Below the pieces are notes generated by a model. The model was not told the DNA's origin and searched no databases. It worked only from the letters and a program-made list of their open reading frames with translations. A DNA stretch of 64,000 nucleotides from contig OY720349.1 in NCBI GenBank assembly GCA_963082975.1, forward strand, positions 62,184,501 through 62,248,500. Reading direction: 5' to 3'. Positions 22,078 to 33,911 of the stretch are shown here, piece after piece. This DNA comes from Labia minor (lineage: Eukaryota; Arthropoda; Insecta; Dermaptera; Spongiphoridae). The first letter of the stretch is position 1. Each line of letters begins with the position of its first letter. Made by a program: the position numbers and the translations under genes.

Positions 22078-22749
22078 ATAAATAAAAACAACCACCAAAG
22101 CTCTTTAATAATTTAAAATTAAAAAACCTAAAATATTTGAAGATTAAGTGGGATTATCCTGATTTGAGTAAAATTTGTAAATACAATTAAATTTATTAAT
22201 ATTTAAAATTATTATTTAAGATTACAGGCAAACCTCGTTTAACACCGTCTCGGATTGAGTCGTTTCGTTTTAATGTTATAATCGAACATCCAATTTTTTT
22301 ATTTCTTTAATTTAAACATTGTTATCATAATATTTAGTTTCCAGTTTATGCTGCTAAATTTTTTAAATTGAAATTTTATACTATTAACATAGTGAACCAG
22401 GATATTTATGTGAATTTGTATTAAATTCTAAGCTTGTTTAATAATAATATGCTATAATTTATGTATGTTCTTTTCTTAGTTAATAAAACTTGTGTTATAA
22501 TATTATATTAGTATTTCAATTCCTTATATTCCGACGTTTTAAACTTTTAAAAGATAGAACTGAACCTCGTACCGAGGTTTTCCTTTATAATATTTAAAAT
22601 TATTATTTTTATTGCTGTTATTATTTTTCAAATTATTGTTTATGTGAATTTTTATTAATAAGGATTCCACAATACATAAAAAGAGGATAATTCTAAAATT
22701 TTATTATTTTATTTATAATTATCTCAATGTTTTCTTTAACACAGTAATA
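22078..22749. other. AT-rich DNA, nothing recognised
   Basis: No repeat or frame of note. Confidence 0.5.
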
Positions 22750-22757
22750 TTTGTAGT

Positions 22758-23513
22758 CAGTGGCGTACCTAGGGGGGTGCGGTGTGTGCGGTCCGCACCG
22801 GGCGGCACTTATCTTGGGGCGGCATTTTTTATATTTAGTTATAGTTGTAAAAAGCAACTTATTCATTTCATATTTACTTTTTTTCTTTCTTGAATAATAA
22901 ATGATTATTATAATTATTATAAGTTTACTATTTGATTTATTTAAATTATGATTAACTATATGATTTCGAATATTATTCCTCGGTGTATATGAATGCATTT
23001 TAGTGTAAATTTTGAATTCTAATTCCAAGAACAGGATAATAATTTTATTTTATTGTATTCATTAAAATTCGTTGAATTCGTAAACGCATCTTTACGATTT
23101 TGTTCAGCAATTTTTCCTAACTAAAATTTTTTGATATCAGTTTATAAATGTCATTTCTTTTGAAAAGTTTATATGATTACTTTGAAGTGATATACCAATA
23201 TTTTTTTAAATCATCGATTTTTCTTTTGAAAAGCAGGGCCGGCGGAAAAAATATAAATATAAATTTTGAGAGCATTATACACGATTTTTCTAGTATGAAA
23301 GCTAGAAGAGTAAATATTATATAAATATGTTTACGAGTGGACACAAATATGTATAAAAAAATTTACTCTGTGTATTAATTAATATTGATTAAATAACTTA
23401 ATAATTTATTTATGTGCATTAATTTATAAATACCACTATTTGATTGACTTATAATAAAAAGGGCGGCAAACTGGAGATCGCCCCGGGCGGCAAAAGTTCT
23501 AGGTACGCCACTG
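22758..23513. mobile_element. Non-autonomous hAT element with 8-bp target duplication
   Basis: Terminal inverted repeats CAGTGGCGTACCTAG at 22758 and its complement ending at 23513. The 8-bp TTTGTAGT flanks both sides (22750-22757 and 23514-23521) without mismatch. CAG-ended terminal repeats and 8-bp duplications are hallmarks of hAT transposons; this terminal word resembles Tip100-type hATs. Just inside both ends are GGGCGGCA words. The 756-bp body is AT-rich with no transposase, so it depends on an autonomous hAT. Confidence 0.92.
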
Positions 23514-23521
23514 TTTGTAGT

Positions 23522-25429
23522 CCTTGGGAAAATAAAATAATTATTTATTCGTTCTTTATTATATATAACAAGTATTATCTTTTAATTAATCTTAATATTC
23601 ACATTTTAAAGTAACAAAAAATCCTATCAAATAGTTAAATTATATAATAATTTAATTTTTCAGATTAAAAATTAAGCGATTAGAAAAAAAAGTGTGGTGG
23701 AAAAAGATTGTGATATTAATTAATATACATGAAAAGCAAACTCAATAAAAATGTTAACCATATGGTAATCTGAAAAAAATTGCATTTATAATTGAAATAA
23801 TATTTCAGATATAATGCATATTTTGTAAAGTATGTATAGTTAGAAGTTCATATAATGCACTTTAATAACCCATAAAAATATACATAATAGAGTATATGTA
23901 CATTATTATAAATATTTATACTAAAAGAGTATGTTTAGTAGCAATGGGTTGCATAACTTTAAGGCACTAATAGATACTTTTAGAATGAAATAATTTAATA
24001 ATTGCAGATAACAATTGAAGTTTAATTTAAAGTTAATTAAAATCTTAATCACATCTAATCATTTATTTCTTTCCCGTTTTTGTTTTTTTTTCTAAGTCAC
24101 TTTTTTATTGACCCACTCGGAACTTATCAGGTCGACATTCACAATATCTATTAAATCATGACTGCTTGAATGATAATGAGTGGAGTAATTCACTTTAGAT
24201 AGAATCTCGGCGTTAAAGAACATTTTTTTTTTATTATATTATTTCTTTTTATCTTGATTTGAGATAATTTTGGGTATATAATTGCTTATCCTTTTCAATA
24301 GATTTATTATTGTTTTCCTTTTTCTTTCTAAACTAGAAATTATTCATGCATTATCTTATTTTTTAAAAAAATTCGCTGTTGGTAGTTTATTAGTTCGATC
24401 AAACAATAGAGGTAATTTCAGACAAACGATAAGAAATTATTAACGTCTATGAGTAAGTTTATACATATTTATTTATTTATTTATTTTTTACTTTTCCAAT
24501 TCGAAAAAAAATAAATGTAAGCCCTTAAAGCGTAGGTATATTTTTATATAAATCTTTTTCAAGTGATAAAAAAAACCGTTCTTTTGTTGGTTCTGTAAAT
24601 AGAAGACATCTCTTTTAGTAATGGATTTGAACACGAACGTCACGTAATCTCCTCCCACACTTCAATATAATACATAATTTTCGGCGGAAAAGAAAAAGGA
24701 CATACTTCAAAGGAAGAGATGGACCAAATGTTGTTGGGGATTTTAGGTTTCCTGGGTGTCAAGTGGACATTTTCAAAGGACGATAAAAATGATAGAGAAT
24801 TCCTTTTGGGAAGATGAGAAGAAATTTAAAAAAAAAACAACTTTTTTAATAGAACCGTTATAGTTTCAATTAAATTTCAATTTTATTTAATAAGATAATT
24901 GTAAGGTAATAATTAATTAATATTTGCTCAAATAATATAAAAGTTCACCTCTCTTTTGGATAAGTATTTAAATATTAATTGATAATAGGTATAATATCTA
25001 TCTATCCAAAAGAGTTAATTTTTACTTAGTTTCTATGTCCTTTATAGAGTTCCATACGATCCCTTCTTTACGTAAATTATGTACGGATTTAATTTAATAC
25101 CAGGATTATATTTGTATTTCGAAATTTGAAAGGAAAATTTAAACAATAAGTCCTCAATTATTCCCATAAGGAATCTATTAAAAATTTATAAACAAATACA
25201 TAAGTTTAATGTGAGATTTATTTTGTTTTTATCATAATTTAATTTTACTGATTAAATCAAAAAAATTAAGAAAAAACAAATAAAAAATTAAGGTTTTAAT
25301 TATAGTTATTGATTCACAGGCGATAATCGTAAATATAAGGGAAGTAAACAATCAGTGTTGAGGAAAATATGAGTATTTTATTATTTGATTAATAATAATT
25401 AATATAATATTCAATATATAATAATTTAT
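23522..25429. other. AT-rich DNA, nothing recognised
   Basis: Normal-complexity patches at about 24090-24220 and 24600-24800 give no recognised gene. Confidence 0.5.
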
Positions 25430-25434
25430 ATGTA

Positions 25435-25572
25435 CATTGTAGGAAGGGATATGAGAGAGATAGGAGAGGGTAGGATGGTTGTGGCCCAGGTAGGGGCATT
25501 TGGAGAAAGTAGTTTCTGCGGCAAAGAACTTTCGAGTTCCGTAGTCCGTTGAGCCACAGAGATAGATAAATA
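25435..25572 (+). pseudogene. LINE tail fragment
   Basis: Plus strand reads GRDMREIGEGR and, after frame changes, AKNFRVP-like sequence followed by GAGCCACAGAGATAGATA. Same 3' tail as the LINE fragments at 8.6, 51.1 and 55.8 kb. Confidence 0.75.
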
Positions 25573-25673
25573 CGTTTATCCACTTTTATTATATAGAAAC
25601 TGTATCCTTTCTGGAATTTCCCATACTCACGCTAAAGTGAATAAATATTAAAAATAAATAAATAATAAGTTAA

Positions 25674-26265
25674 CCTGTTGCCAGGTCTGAACCTACCGAC
25701 GGTTTGAAGTAAATTAATTTCCAGCTACAGAAACAATTTCAAATAATTTTAATATATCTATTAATGTAATTAAAAACAGATAGGCATATAACATAAATAT
25801 TTTTAATTTTATTTTATTTATAATATATATGTTAGCCAGGCTATGACGTCATACAATTTTAAATTAGAAAAAACTAATAAAGGAGATTTTTCTCGAGGAT
25901 AAAACCAATTCAAAGTGCATGATTCGTGGTGATATGTAAAAAATCTCCCAAGGTGAAATTTGGTGTGAAAGTAACCCTTCCCTTCCTAACGTCGATCGCT
26001 AATACTACCACTTCCGGTTTCCGGATTTGCACTAAAAGTTGATCAATTCATCATACTGATGCATTAAGTAAATATACCAAATTTCATCAAAATCCGTTGA
26101 GCCGTTCAAGCTGTACACATCTATACGGACGGACGGACAGACATGATGCTAAAAATACTTTTTTCTGTTAAGAAAATGCATGATTCGTGGAGATATGTAA
26201 AAATCTCCACATGTGAAATTTGGTGTGAAAACAATACCTCCCTTACTATCGTCGGTCGGTAAAAA
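25674..26265 (-). mobile_element. HLE-B copy 5
   Basis: Both ends present, hairpin at the 3' end mutated (AACCTGTTGCCAGGT). Only one TGACGTCA remains because the spacer and second site are deleted. Confidence 0.88.
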
Positions 26266-26781
26266 TATATAACCCAAAAGTAAATAAAATATATCTCACA
26301 ACGATTATACGAAATAGTTAATGAAAAACTGAAAAATAACTTTGTTCATAATTATTTCATTGTTAACTAGTGTTTGTGAGCTTGTCTTTTAAAAACTAGT
26401 GACGTATGTTTGCATCAGCAATGTAATGGCTGGAAACAACCAATAATACTTTTGGAAATTTTTGCATCTTGGCACGATATTATAATATACATATTTATAA
26501 TATAAATTATCAAATCTGAAAGCTGTAAGAAATTACCACAAAATAGTTTCTAATGTAGTTATTTTTTTTTTTTGTTTTATACCTTATTTTGTTACTGTTG
26601 GCAAACTGATACACACTTGTCTTGTGATAAAACATTGTCATAGTTTTCATAAGCTTTCATAAGCCTTCACATCTAATTTTATTTCTATTACATTTATATT
26701 ACATGTATTCATATTGTATTTATTAATTTATTCTTTCTTTTTAATATAAATAAATATTTTGTTTTCGGTTGTTTATAGGGA
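26266..26781. other. Unassigned AT-rich DNA
   Basis: No frame or repeat recognised. Confidence 0.5.
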
Positions 26782-27394
26782 TTTTTACTATCTCGTCAGA
26801 GATAGTATTGCGATCACGAAAATTTTCGATGTTGAGATTTTGATGTTTTTATACGTTTTGAAGGTTCCTGAATCATTTTCACTAAGGTTGAGAAAAATGT
26901 CAGTCTCTCTCTGTGTGTGTATGTGTGTGTATATGTGTGTGTGTGTATGTATGTATGTAACCAAGATTACGCAAAAACGGTTTGAGCTAGAATCATGAAA
27001 TTTGGTACATGGGCATTATTCAAAATCGATATTTTTCTATCAACTTTTGAGAAATGTAGCTCAACCGGAAGAGGGTCATTACCTACAACGTTTTGATTTT
27101 CTTCTAAAGTGACCGTAAAAATAAAGATATATGTTTGATAATTTTTCACATGATTAAAAATTGTATAAAACTGCTATATCTAGAATTTCAGCTTGATTGA
27201 ATTTTTTAACACTGCAAATCTCACACGCCAACACGTGACGTGGTACCATCAACAGAGCCAAACATGCGCTGGTTTAATAAATATTATTTATTGATTTTAA
27301 TTTATAATTAATTAAATTTAATTTAAATATAATATATTATGTTATTTAATCCAATTCATATATGCGAGATAGTCGAGTGGAGACACTCCACCTT
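26782..27394 (+). mobile_element. HLE-A copy, full length
   Basis: 5' hairpin ACTATCTCGTCAGAGATAGT, TG tract at about 26913-26957, CACGTG at about 27230, 3' inner repeat and hairpin intact. Lacks the short AAAGTACCAGAATTA stretch. Confidence 0.9.
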
Positions 27395-27587
27395 TTTTTA
27401 ACAAATTTAATGTTCAAAATATATTTCTTTAATTCAATTTAACCAAATTTTGTCATTTTAATTATATCCAATTGATATTAAATAAAAATTATTAAAAATT
27501 TTACCCCAAAATAAAAATCGCAGCTAATGATAGTCCATCTCCAATTTAAACTTTTATATCTTTAGTTATTTTTAAACAACTATATAA

Positions 27588-28217
27588 ATAAGTTGACCTG
27601 TGGCCAGGTCCGAACCCACCGACGGTTTGAAGTAAATTAATTTCCAGTTACAGAAACAATTTCAAATAATTTTAATATATCTATTTATGTAATAAAAAAC
27701 AGATATGGATACATAAATAATAAATATAAACATTTTAAATTTTATTTTATTTATAATATATAAGCAAGACCAGGCTGTGACGTCATGAATGGCTGGATGA
27801 CGTCATATAATTTTAAATCAAGAAAAAACTAATAAATATGATTTTCCCGAGGATAAAACCAATACAAAGTGCATGATTTGTGGTGATATATAAAAAAATC
27901 TCCTCATGTGAAATTTGGTGTGAAAATAACCCTTCCCTTCCTATCGTCGATCGCTATTACTACCACTTCCGGTTTCCGGATTTGCACCAAAAGATGATCA
28001 ATTCATCCCACTGATGCATTAAGTAAATATACCAAATTTCATCAAAATCGGTTGAGCCGTTCAGGCTGTACACATCTATACGGACGGACGGACAGACATC
28101 ATGCTAAAAATACTTTTTTCTGTTAAGAAAATGCATGATTCGTTGAGATATGTAAAAATCTCCTCATGTGAAATTTGGTGTGAAAACAATACCTCCCTTA
28201 CTATCGTCGGTCGGTAA
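27588..28217 (-). mobile_element. HLE-B copy 6, full length (type copy)
   Basis: On the minus strand the element starts ACCGACCGACGA (a terminal inverted repeat). Its partner CGTCGGTGGGTT lies inward of the other end and is followed by the hairpin ACCTGGCCACAGGT and the tail CAACTTAT. The two outer thirds contain diverged copies of one unit (GCATGATT, TCTCCTCATGTGAAATTTGG, then CCCTTCC or CCTCCCTTACTATCGTCG), at 27870-27955 and 28130-28215, on either side of the CGGA tract. Two TGACGTCA octamers stand at 27778-27785 and 27798-27805. No coding capacity. Confidence 0.85.
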
Positions 28218-29530
28218 TAAAATTAACCTAACTGTAAACAATGAACAATCATAAATAAATAAATCGGGGGGGGGGTATTTTTTACTTTTATTAGATTTTT
28301 ATATATAATATTATATGTATAATAGATATTCTAAAATTATAAAAGGAAACATTGTAATTTTAATGGTTTTTCTTTCATAACCTATTTTCAACGCCAATAA
28401 TTTCTTCTATAATAAAATATACATAGCAATTATTTTTTAAAAAAAAATAATAATAAACCATAACTTATTTTAATTGCTGCAATTTTTCAAATTTTTTTTT
28501 TTCAAACATGTTATGATTACCTAATTTTTAAAAAAAAATACCATGTATATAATTATAAAACATAATTTAAAAAAAATGTTTCGCTTAAGGAATTTATTGA
28601 AAAGTTTATAGTCGGCATGCCAGGTAGTCAGTCGAGGGTGCGTGTAGTAATGAACCCCTTGAAATCCTTCCACCCCCTCTTTGCTTTTTTTATCCACATA
28701 TTGTCACTATCTCCAAGTGGCATCAACTAAAAAAAATGTCTATGTTTATATTTTTATGCGTAAGTTTGTATGGTAGGTACACCGACCCAAGTGACCACTT
28801 GGAGGAAGGGTGGGTGGGGTGACGCATCACATCACATGGCGTGCATCTTACCCTCACCTATGGTTTTTTTGTTCCGTCAACCCTTCCCTTAATACTCCCG
28901 TAATACTTGCACCCTTTACGACCTGAGATTACACTTATAGCACGATTAAAACGAATAGAGTTATAATTAATAGTAAAATACCTTGAACTTTATGAAAACG
29001 TACGTAGAAGCCTACCAATGTTTGTTATGCATATTCATGAAGGGCCAGGCATAAATGCATTAAGTAGCGAGATAATATGAGCGTGCGTTGCTCAGGGGTG
29101 ACATACGCCAAGCATATTGGTGCCGTGAAAAGACGTCACGAAACGGCATAGGAAAAAAATGCTAATCCGCTAATCATGAGATGAAAACGGCTGTGCAATT
29201 TATGAATTCATTACTAGTATTCACCTTTTATTCACATTCACTCACTTCAATAATTCGAATTCAGACGATTTTTATACCTCCTATCAATTATTAAGAATTT
29301 ATTCAAACAGAGAATATCATATTTAAGTTTCCTCTCATCTCTAAGGAACAAATTTCAAATAAATAAAGTTGAAGAATTTTCAAAATATAAAATAATAAAG
29401 ACGAACAAATAAAATATATCCGACCTTTCAAATTCAGTGTATACAATGCAGTTTAAAAAATTGTAAATATTGATAATATACCACTTTTAATAAATAATAC
29501 TATAACCTTTTCAATTATTCAACTATAAAA
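28218..29530. other. Unassigned; poly-G run and GC-richer stretch
   Basis: Ten consecutive G at 28266-28275. 28600-29210 is of normal complexity and relatively GC-rich but has no recognised product. Confidence 0.4.
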
Positions 29531-30130
29531 AAGCTGGAGTGTCTCCACTCGACTATCTCGCAAATTTGAATTGGATTAAATAACATAATATATTATATTT
29601 AAATTAAATTAAATTAATTAAATTATAAATTAAAATTAATAAATAATATTAAACCAGCGCATGTTTGGCTCTTTGTTGATGGTACCACGTCACGTGTTGG
29701 CGCGTGAGATTTGGAGTGTTAAAAAATTAATTCTGGTACTTTCAGCGATTCAATCAAGCTGAAATTCCATATATGGCAGTTTTATACAATTTTTAATCAT
29801 GTGAAAAATTATCAAACATATATCTTTATTTTTACGGTCACTTTAGAAGAAAATCAAAACGTTGTAGGTAATGACCCTCTTCCGGTTGAGCTACATTTCT
29901 CAAAAGTTGATAGAAAACTATGAATTTTGAATAATGCCCATGTACCAAATTTCATCATTCTAGCTCAAACCGTTTTTGCGTAATCATGGTTACATACATA
30001 CACACACAGAGACATTTTTCTCAGCTTTAGTGAAAATGCTTCAGTAACCTTCAAAACGTATAAAAACAACAAAATCTCAACATCGAAAATTTTCGTGATC
30101 GCAATACTATCTGTGGCGAGATAGTAAAAA
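29531..30130 (-). mobile_element. HLE-A copy, full length
   Basis: 3' hairpin at the left, 5' hairpin ACTATCTGTGGCGAGATAGT at the right. The TG tract is nearly gone (only a few CA units at about 30000). Confidence 0.9.
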
Positions 30131-30662
30131 TGAGAATAAGTTTTTAGATCTCCGCAAGTTCATAAAACTCCTATCGAGAACATTCATTCACACCCAGAAT
30201 TATGAAAGAAAGATTGAAATGAATCCTAAGACCAAAATACATAAATAAATTCCAAATGTGATTTTAGTTGATTTTTATCATAATAAACTTTTCTTATTTA
30301 TATCATTTGCAGTAATCTAAAAACAATTATTTAATTTAAAATTAAAATATACTCATAATATTCATACATAAAGAATTTGAAAATTATTGTCATCTTGATA
30401 ACAAAAAAAGATTATAATATTTATTTACTTCTAGGGAACTCAAGATTTCATTTATTTTATTTCATAAAAATGTCATTGAGTTGGTAAAAATAATGGCGTC
30501 TATTCGGTTTATTAAATTAGCTTAAATTTGATAGCTATATAATAAATTATAATTACGTTTTATCAAAAAATCAACTTTTATTCTATAATTTATTGAAATT
30601 CATTAAAACTATTTATTATTCGAAATATCTTTTTTTGTATTTGTTTAAAAAATTATCATAAA
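30131..30662. other. Unassigned AT-rich DNA
   Basis: Nothing recognised. Confidence 0.5.
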
Positions 30663-30776
30663 TCTATATATATAAAAAAAGGTTTTTGTCTGCACATTGC
30701 TCAGAATTTAAAAATTTTTGCATATCTTCGCGTTTCATGACCTCTAGAATCCAAAAGTGACTTTAGAATTTTTCAC

Positions 30777-30827
<51 letters not shown>

Positions 30828-33564
30828 CGGAAAATTACTATTTTATAGACTCAGAATTGGCTGAACCGATTTCTTTGAAATTACATCACAATATTCTTAT
30901 ATACCTCTAGAGTAACATAGGCTATAAATTTTATTAATATCTTATCAATAACCGCAGAAATTAATTTATTAAAGTTTATATAATTCTCCGTGTTGTTCAT
31001 TCAAGAGCAGCTCGCGGCTCACTGTCGGCCTAGCGGAATCATTTCAAACAATGAATTATCATAGCGATTCCCAATCGAAGAATTATTATAATATTTCCCT
31101 TTTTATTTTAAATTCTAATATACAAATATCAATTCAATTAAATAATTTATTCTAAAAGTTCTCAATTTAATTAAAATATTTATTAGATCATATTTTTATC
31201 TTAAATTATTTTTTATTTAATTGAATATTTCTTCTTTTCTATAATATATATATATAATAATATATAAATTTTATCATTGAATAATAAAAAAAAATATTAT
31301 TTAACCTGAATTAAAATGACTGAATTATATTATCTTTGTTTTTTATTTTAATTTAATTACTCTATTATTAATTACTAAATATATATATATATTATATAAA
31401 AATTAAAATATGATGATATAAAGTTTTTGACATTTTTAAATTGGGTATATTTTTTAAATTTATTAAAATGTCTTTTTTATTTATTATGTTTAAAAGATTC
31501 ATTTTTATTAGGTGATATTAATAAAAAATAACGATGCTCTGTGCAAGTCGAAACATTTTGCACATAATTAAATAACAATTGCCAAACAAAGAATATAATA
31601 TTTTTTTAAATTCTTATATTTAAATATCATTTCAATTAAATAATTTATTCTAAAAGGTCTCATTTTAATGCAATTTATAATTTTCTTCTAATTCAAATTT
31701 AGGACAAATCGTACAACATTATATCAAATCTCGCTAAGAACATTCAATATTTTTGTACACAAATTATTCAGAGTATTGGCTAAGCGTATCACTCACAATC
31801 AGTTTATATTGAAATTTATATAAATTAACAAAGTAAAAATTTTTATTTGTTTAAATTTTATTATAATGAATCAAAAAAAAATTAAATATATAGATCACAT
31901 GATTAAGAGAAGCAAAAAACTTAACAGAAAATAACTGTTGGATGGAAGTCGGACATGACAGAAACTGTAAGCGAAATCTTCATATTGCGACGAATAATTT
32001 TCAAATCCCCTAGCATCACAGAATTTAAGTTTCTTTTAAGGAAAATAACTATGATCTAAAAAAATTAATAAATGAACTTAATAATAAAAAAAACAAATAA
32101 ATCAATTAATTTAAATTAATACTATTAATGAATGTATATATTGGTCATTTATCTATAGTTTTATACCGTTAATTTTTATAAATTGTCTCAAGTCTCTATT
32201 TTTGCATTTTCTCAAGTTTCATTATAATTAAAAATATTCAATAATATTCTAGCAATGAAAATAAAATATCAAAATGTAATGATCAAGAAATATTATACTC
32301 TATTTCACTATTATAACATATACAATACTTAAGAACCATAGGCGGAGGAAATATTAGGAGATATCATTGCGGGTTCAGGCCAAATCGACCAACATTAATT
32401 AAGATATTTTCATTATGACAGATATTAGGAACAAAACCGCGAATTCAATATTTCTGTTCACTAATTATTTGTAGAATTTAGTAAAACATACGCAAGACCC
32501 AATACATCCGGATAAACATTTTCAAATTTTGATCTTCAAATTTGTCTTGAAGGTAGTAAAAAAAAGAGTAAGATGCGGAAATCAATTGTAAAATATTAGG
32601 TTATCCAGACGACTTAAATATAATAGGAGATTCGGCAATTGCAATTACAGATAGCGAGGAAAAATTAATGGAGGTTTGAAATTAATAGTGATAAGAAAAA
32701 ATATTTAGTAACAAAGAGGAAGAGTATTAACATACAAAATCTTAAGATACAAAATGTAGAATTTGAATATGTATAAAAATTGAATGTAATCACGAAGGAT
32801 AATAATATTTGAGAAGAATTTAAATCGGGGTTGCAATCGGGAAACGCCTGTTATCTGCAATAAAGAGGCTTATCTCTTCAAAATTATTATCAAAGGGAAT
32901 ATATAAAAAGTTTATTTTGCCTGTTGCATTATATGGGTGGGAGGCATGGTCTATGACCCTTGGAGATGAGAGTAGATTCAGAGTATTTGAGAATAGGATT
33001 CTTCCCTGCATTTATTGGCCAAAGAAAGATGAGGTCACCGGGTATGAGGGAGACTGTATAACAAGAAATTGCATGGCCTCTCTGCATCTTCAGAAATAGT
33101 TAGGGTTATAAAAGGGAAAAAGCTGCGATAGGCAGGGCACGTGGCAAGAATGGGAGAGGAAAAAGATATTGGTGAGAAGACCGATTGGAAAACGTCCGCT
33201 TGGAAAACCAATGACGCGTAGGAAGGGACGTAAGAGAGATGGAACAAGGGCTCAGGATAGCGACACTTGGAGAAATGTGGTTGTTGCGGATAAGAACTTT
33301 AGAGTATCTTTGAGCCACATAGGTAGATAGATATAACATATACAATAATAATATATATAATTAATATAGTGATTAAATTAAAATATATTTTTTAAATAAG
33401 AACACAAAAAGAAATGAATGTTTTATGTAATATACTGATTGAAACAAAATGGATGAAAACCTTTTAATACTTTCAACCACCAAATACTATGTACAACTCG
33501 GGGGTACAGGGGGCGGAGCCCCCGTCTAGGTGTGAAGAGCGCCGAAGGCGCTCTGAGCAGCTAG
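30663..33564 (+). mobile_element. Helitron 1 (2.9 kb), non-autonomous, carrying a LINE fragment
   Basis: Begins TCTATATATATAAAA after an A and ends CTAG before a T, the Helitron insertion signature. Near the 3' end stand two perfect hairpins: GGGGGC gga GCCCCC (33509-33523) and GAGCGCC gaa GGCGCTC (33537-33553), the latter 7 nt from CTAG. About 115 bp inside the 5' end lies a CTGT/GTCT tract (about 30775-30828), followed by GGCTGAACCGATTTCTTTGA. No RepHel protein is encoded. Instead, a degraded reverse transcriptase lies in the 3' third. Confidence 0.92.
32395..33335 (+). pseudogene. LINE reverse transcriptase fragment inside Helitron 1
   Basis: The frame contains GYPDDLNIIGDS with the codons for YPDD at 32602-32613. 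This is the catalytic box, normally YADD, with Pro in place of Ala. It continues through GNACY, GWEAWSMTLGDESRFRVFE (about 32938-32995), then a GPKKDEVTGEW-like segment, RARGKNG, and an FRVS-like end with GAGCCACATAGATAGATAGA. Several stops and frame changes make it inactive. The family is that of the 51-kb and 55-kb LINE fragments. Its presence in both Helitrons 1 and 2 shows it was inside the Helitron before that Helitron multiplied. A remnant of another LINE type (KYIDHMIKRSKKL) precedes it at about 31875-31920. Confidence 0.8.
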
Positions 33565-33782
33565 TATGAAATAAAATAGATATTAAGAATTGTACGAAAT
33601 CAAGAAAATTAAAGGGTAAAGATATAAAATAATTATTGAAATATTAAAAATTTAGGTAAATACCAAGATACCAATAGGATGTGTAGGAAAACAAAAATTG
33701 TTATTGTTTAATATACTGAAATTTTGAATAATGTTATATCTCGAACGTTAATATAAATAAAATTGAATGAAATTTTGATAAA

Positions 33783-33875
33783 TCTATATATATAAAAAAA
33801 GGTTTTTGTCTGCACATTGCTCAGAATTTAAAAATTTTTGCATATCTTCGCGTTTCATGACCTCTAGAATTTTCA

Positions 33876-33911
<36 letters not shown>

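Noticed and set aside
22693..23028. 111-codon minus-strand frame
   Set aside because: Mostly within the non-autonomous hAT element, Ile/Asn/Lys-rich, no homology recognised and crosses the element boundary.
26759..27149. Frames of 60-79 codons in HLE-A copies (also 60301-60718)
   Set aside because: They fall inside non-coding repeats and are not kept open in other copies.
28266..28275. Poly-G runs (also 49348-49358 and C runs at 8545 and 56493) as G-quadruplex elements
   Set aside because: Single homopolymer runs, not four spaced tracts; no conserved context.
30774..30830. CTGT/GTCT tract as an independent microsatellite or CRISPR-like array
   Set aside because: It is a fixed internal part of the Helitron family at the same place in each copy; there are no spacers.
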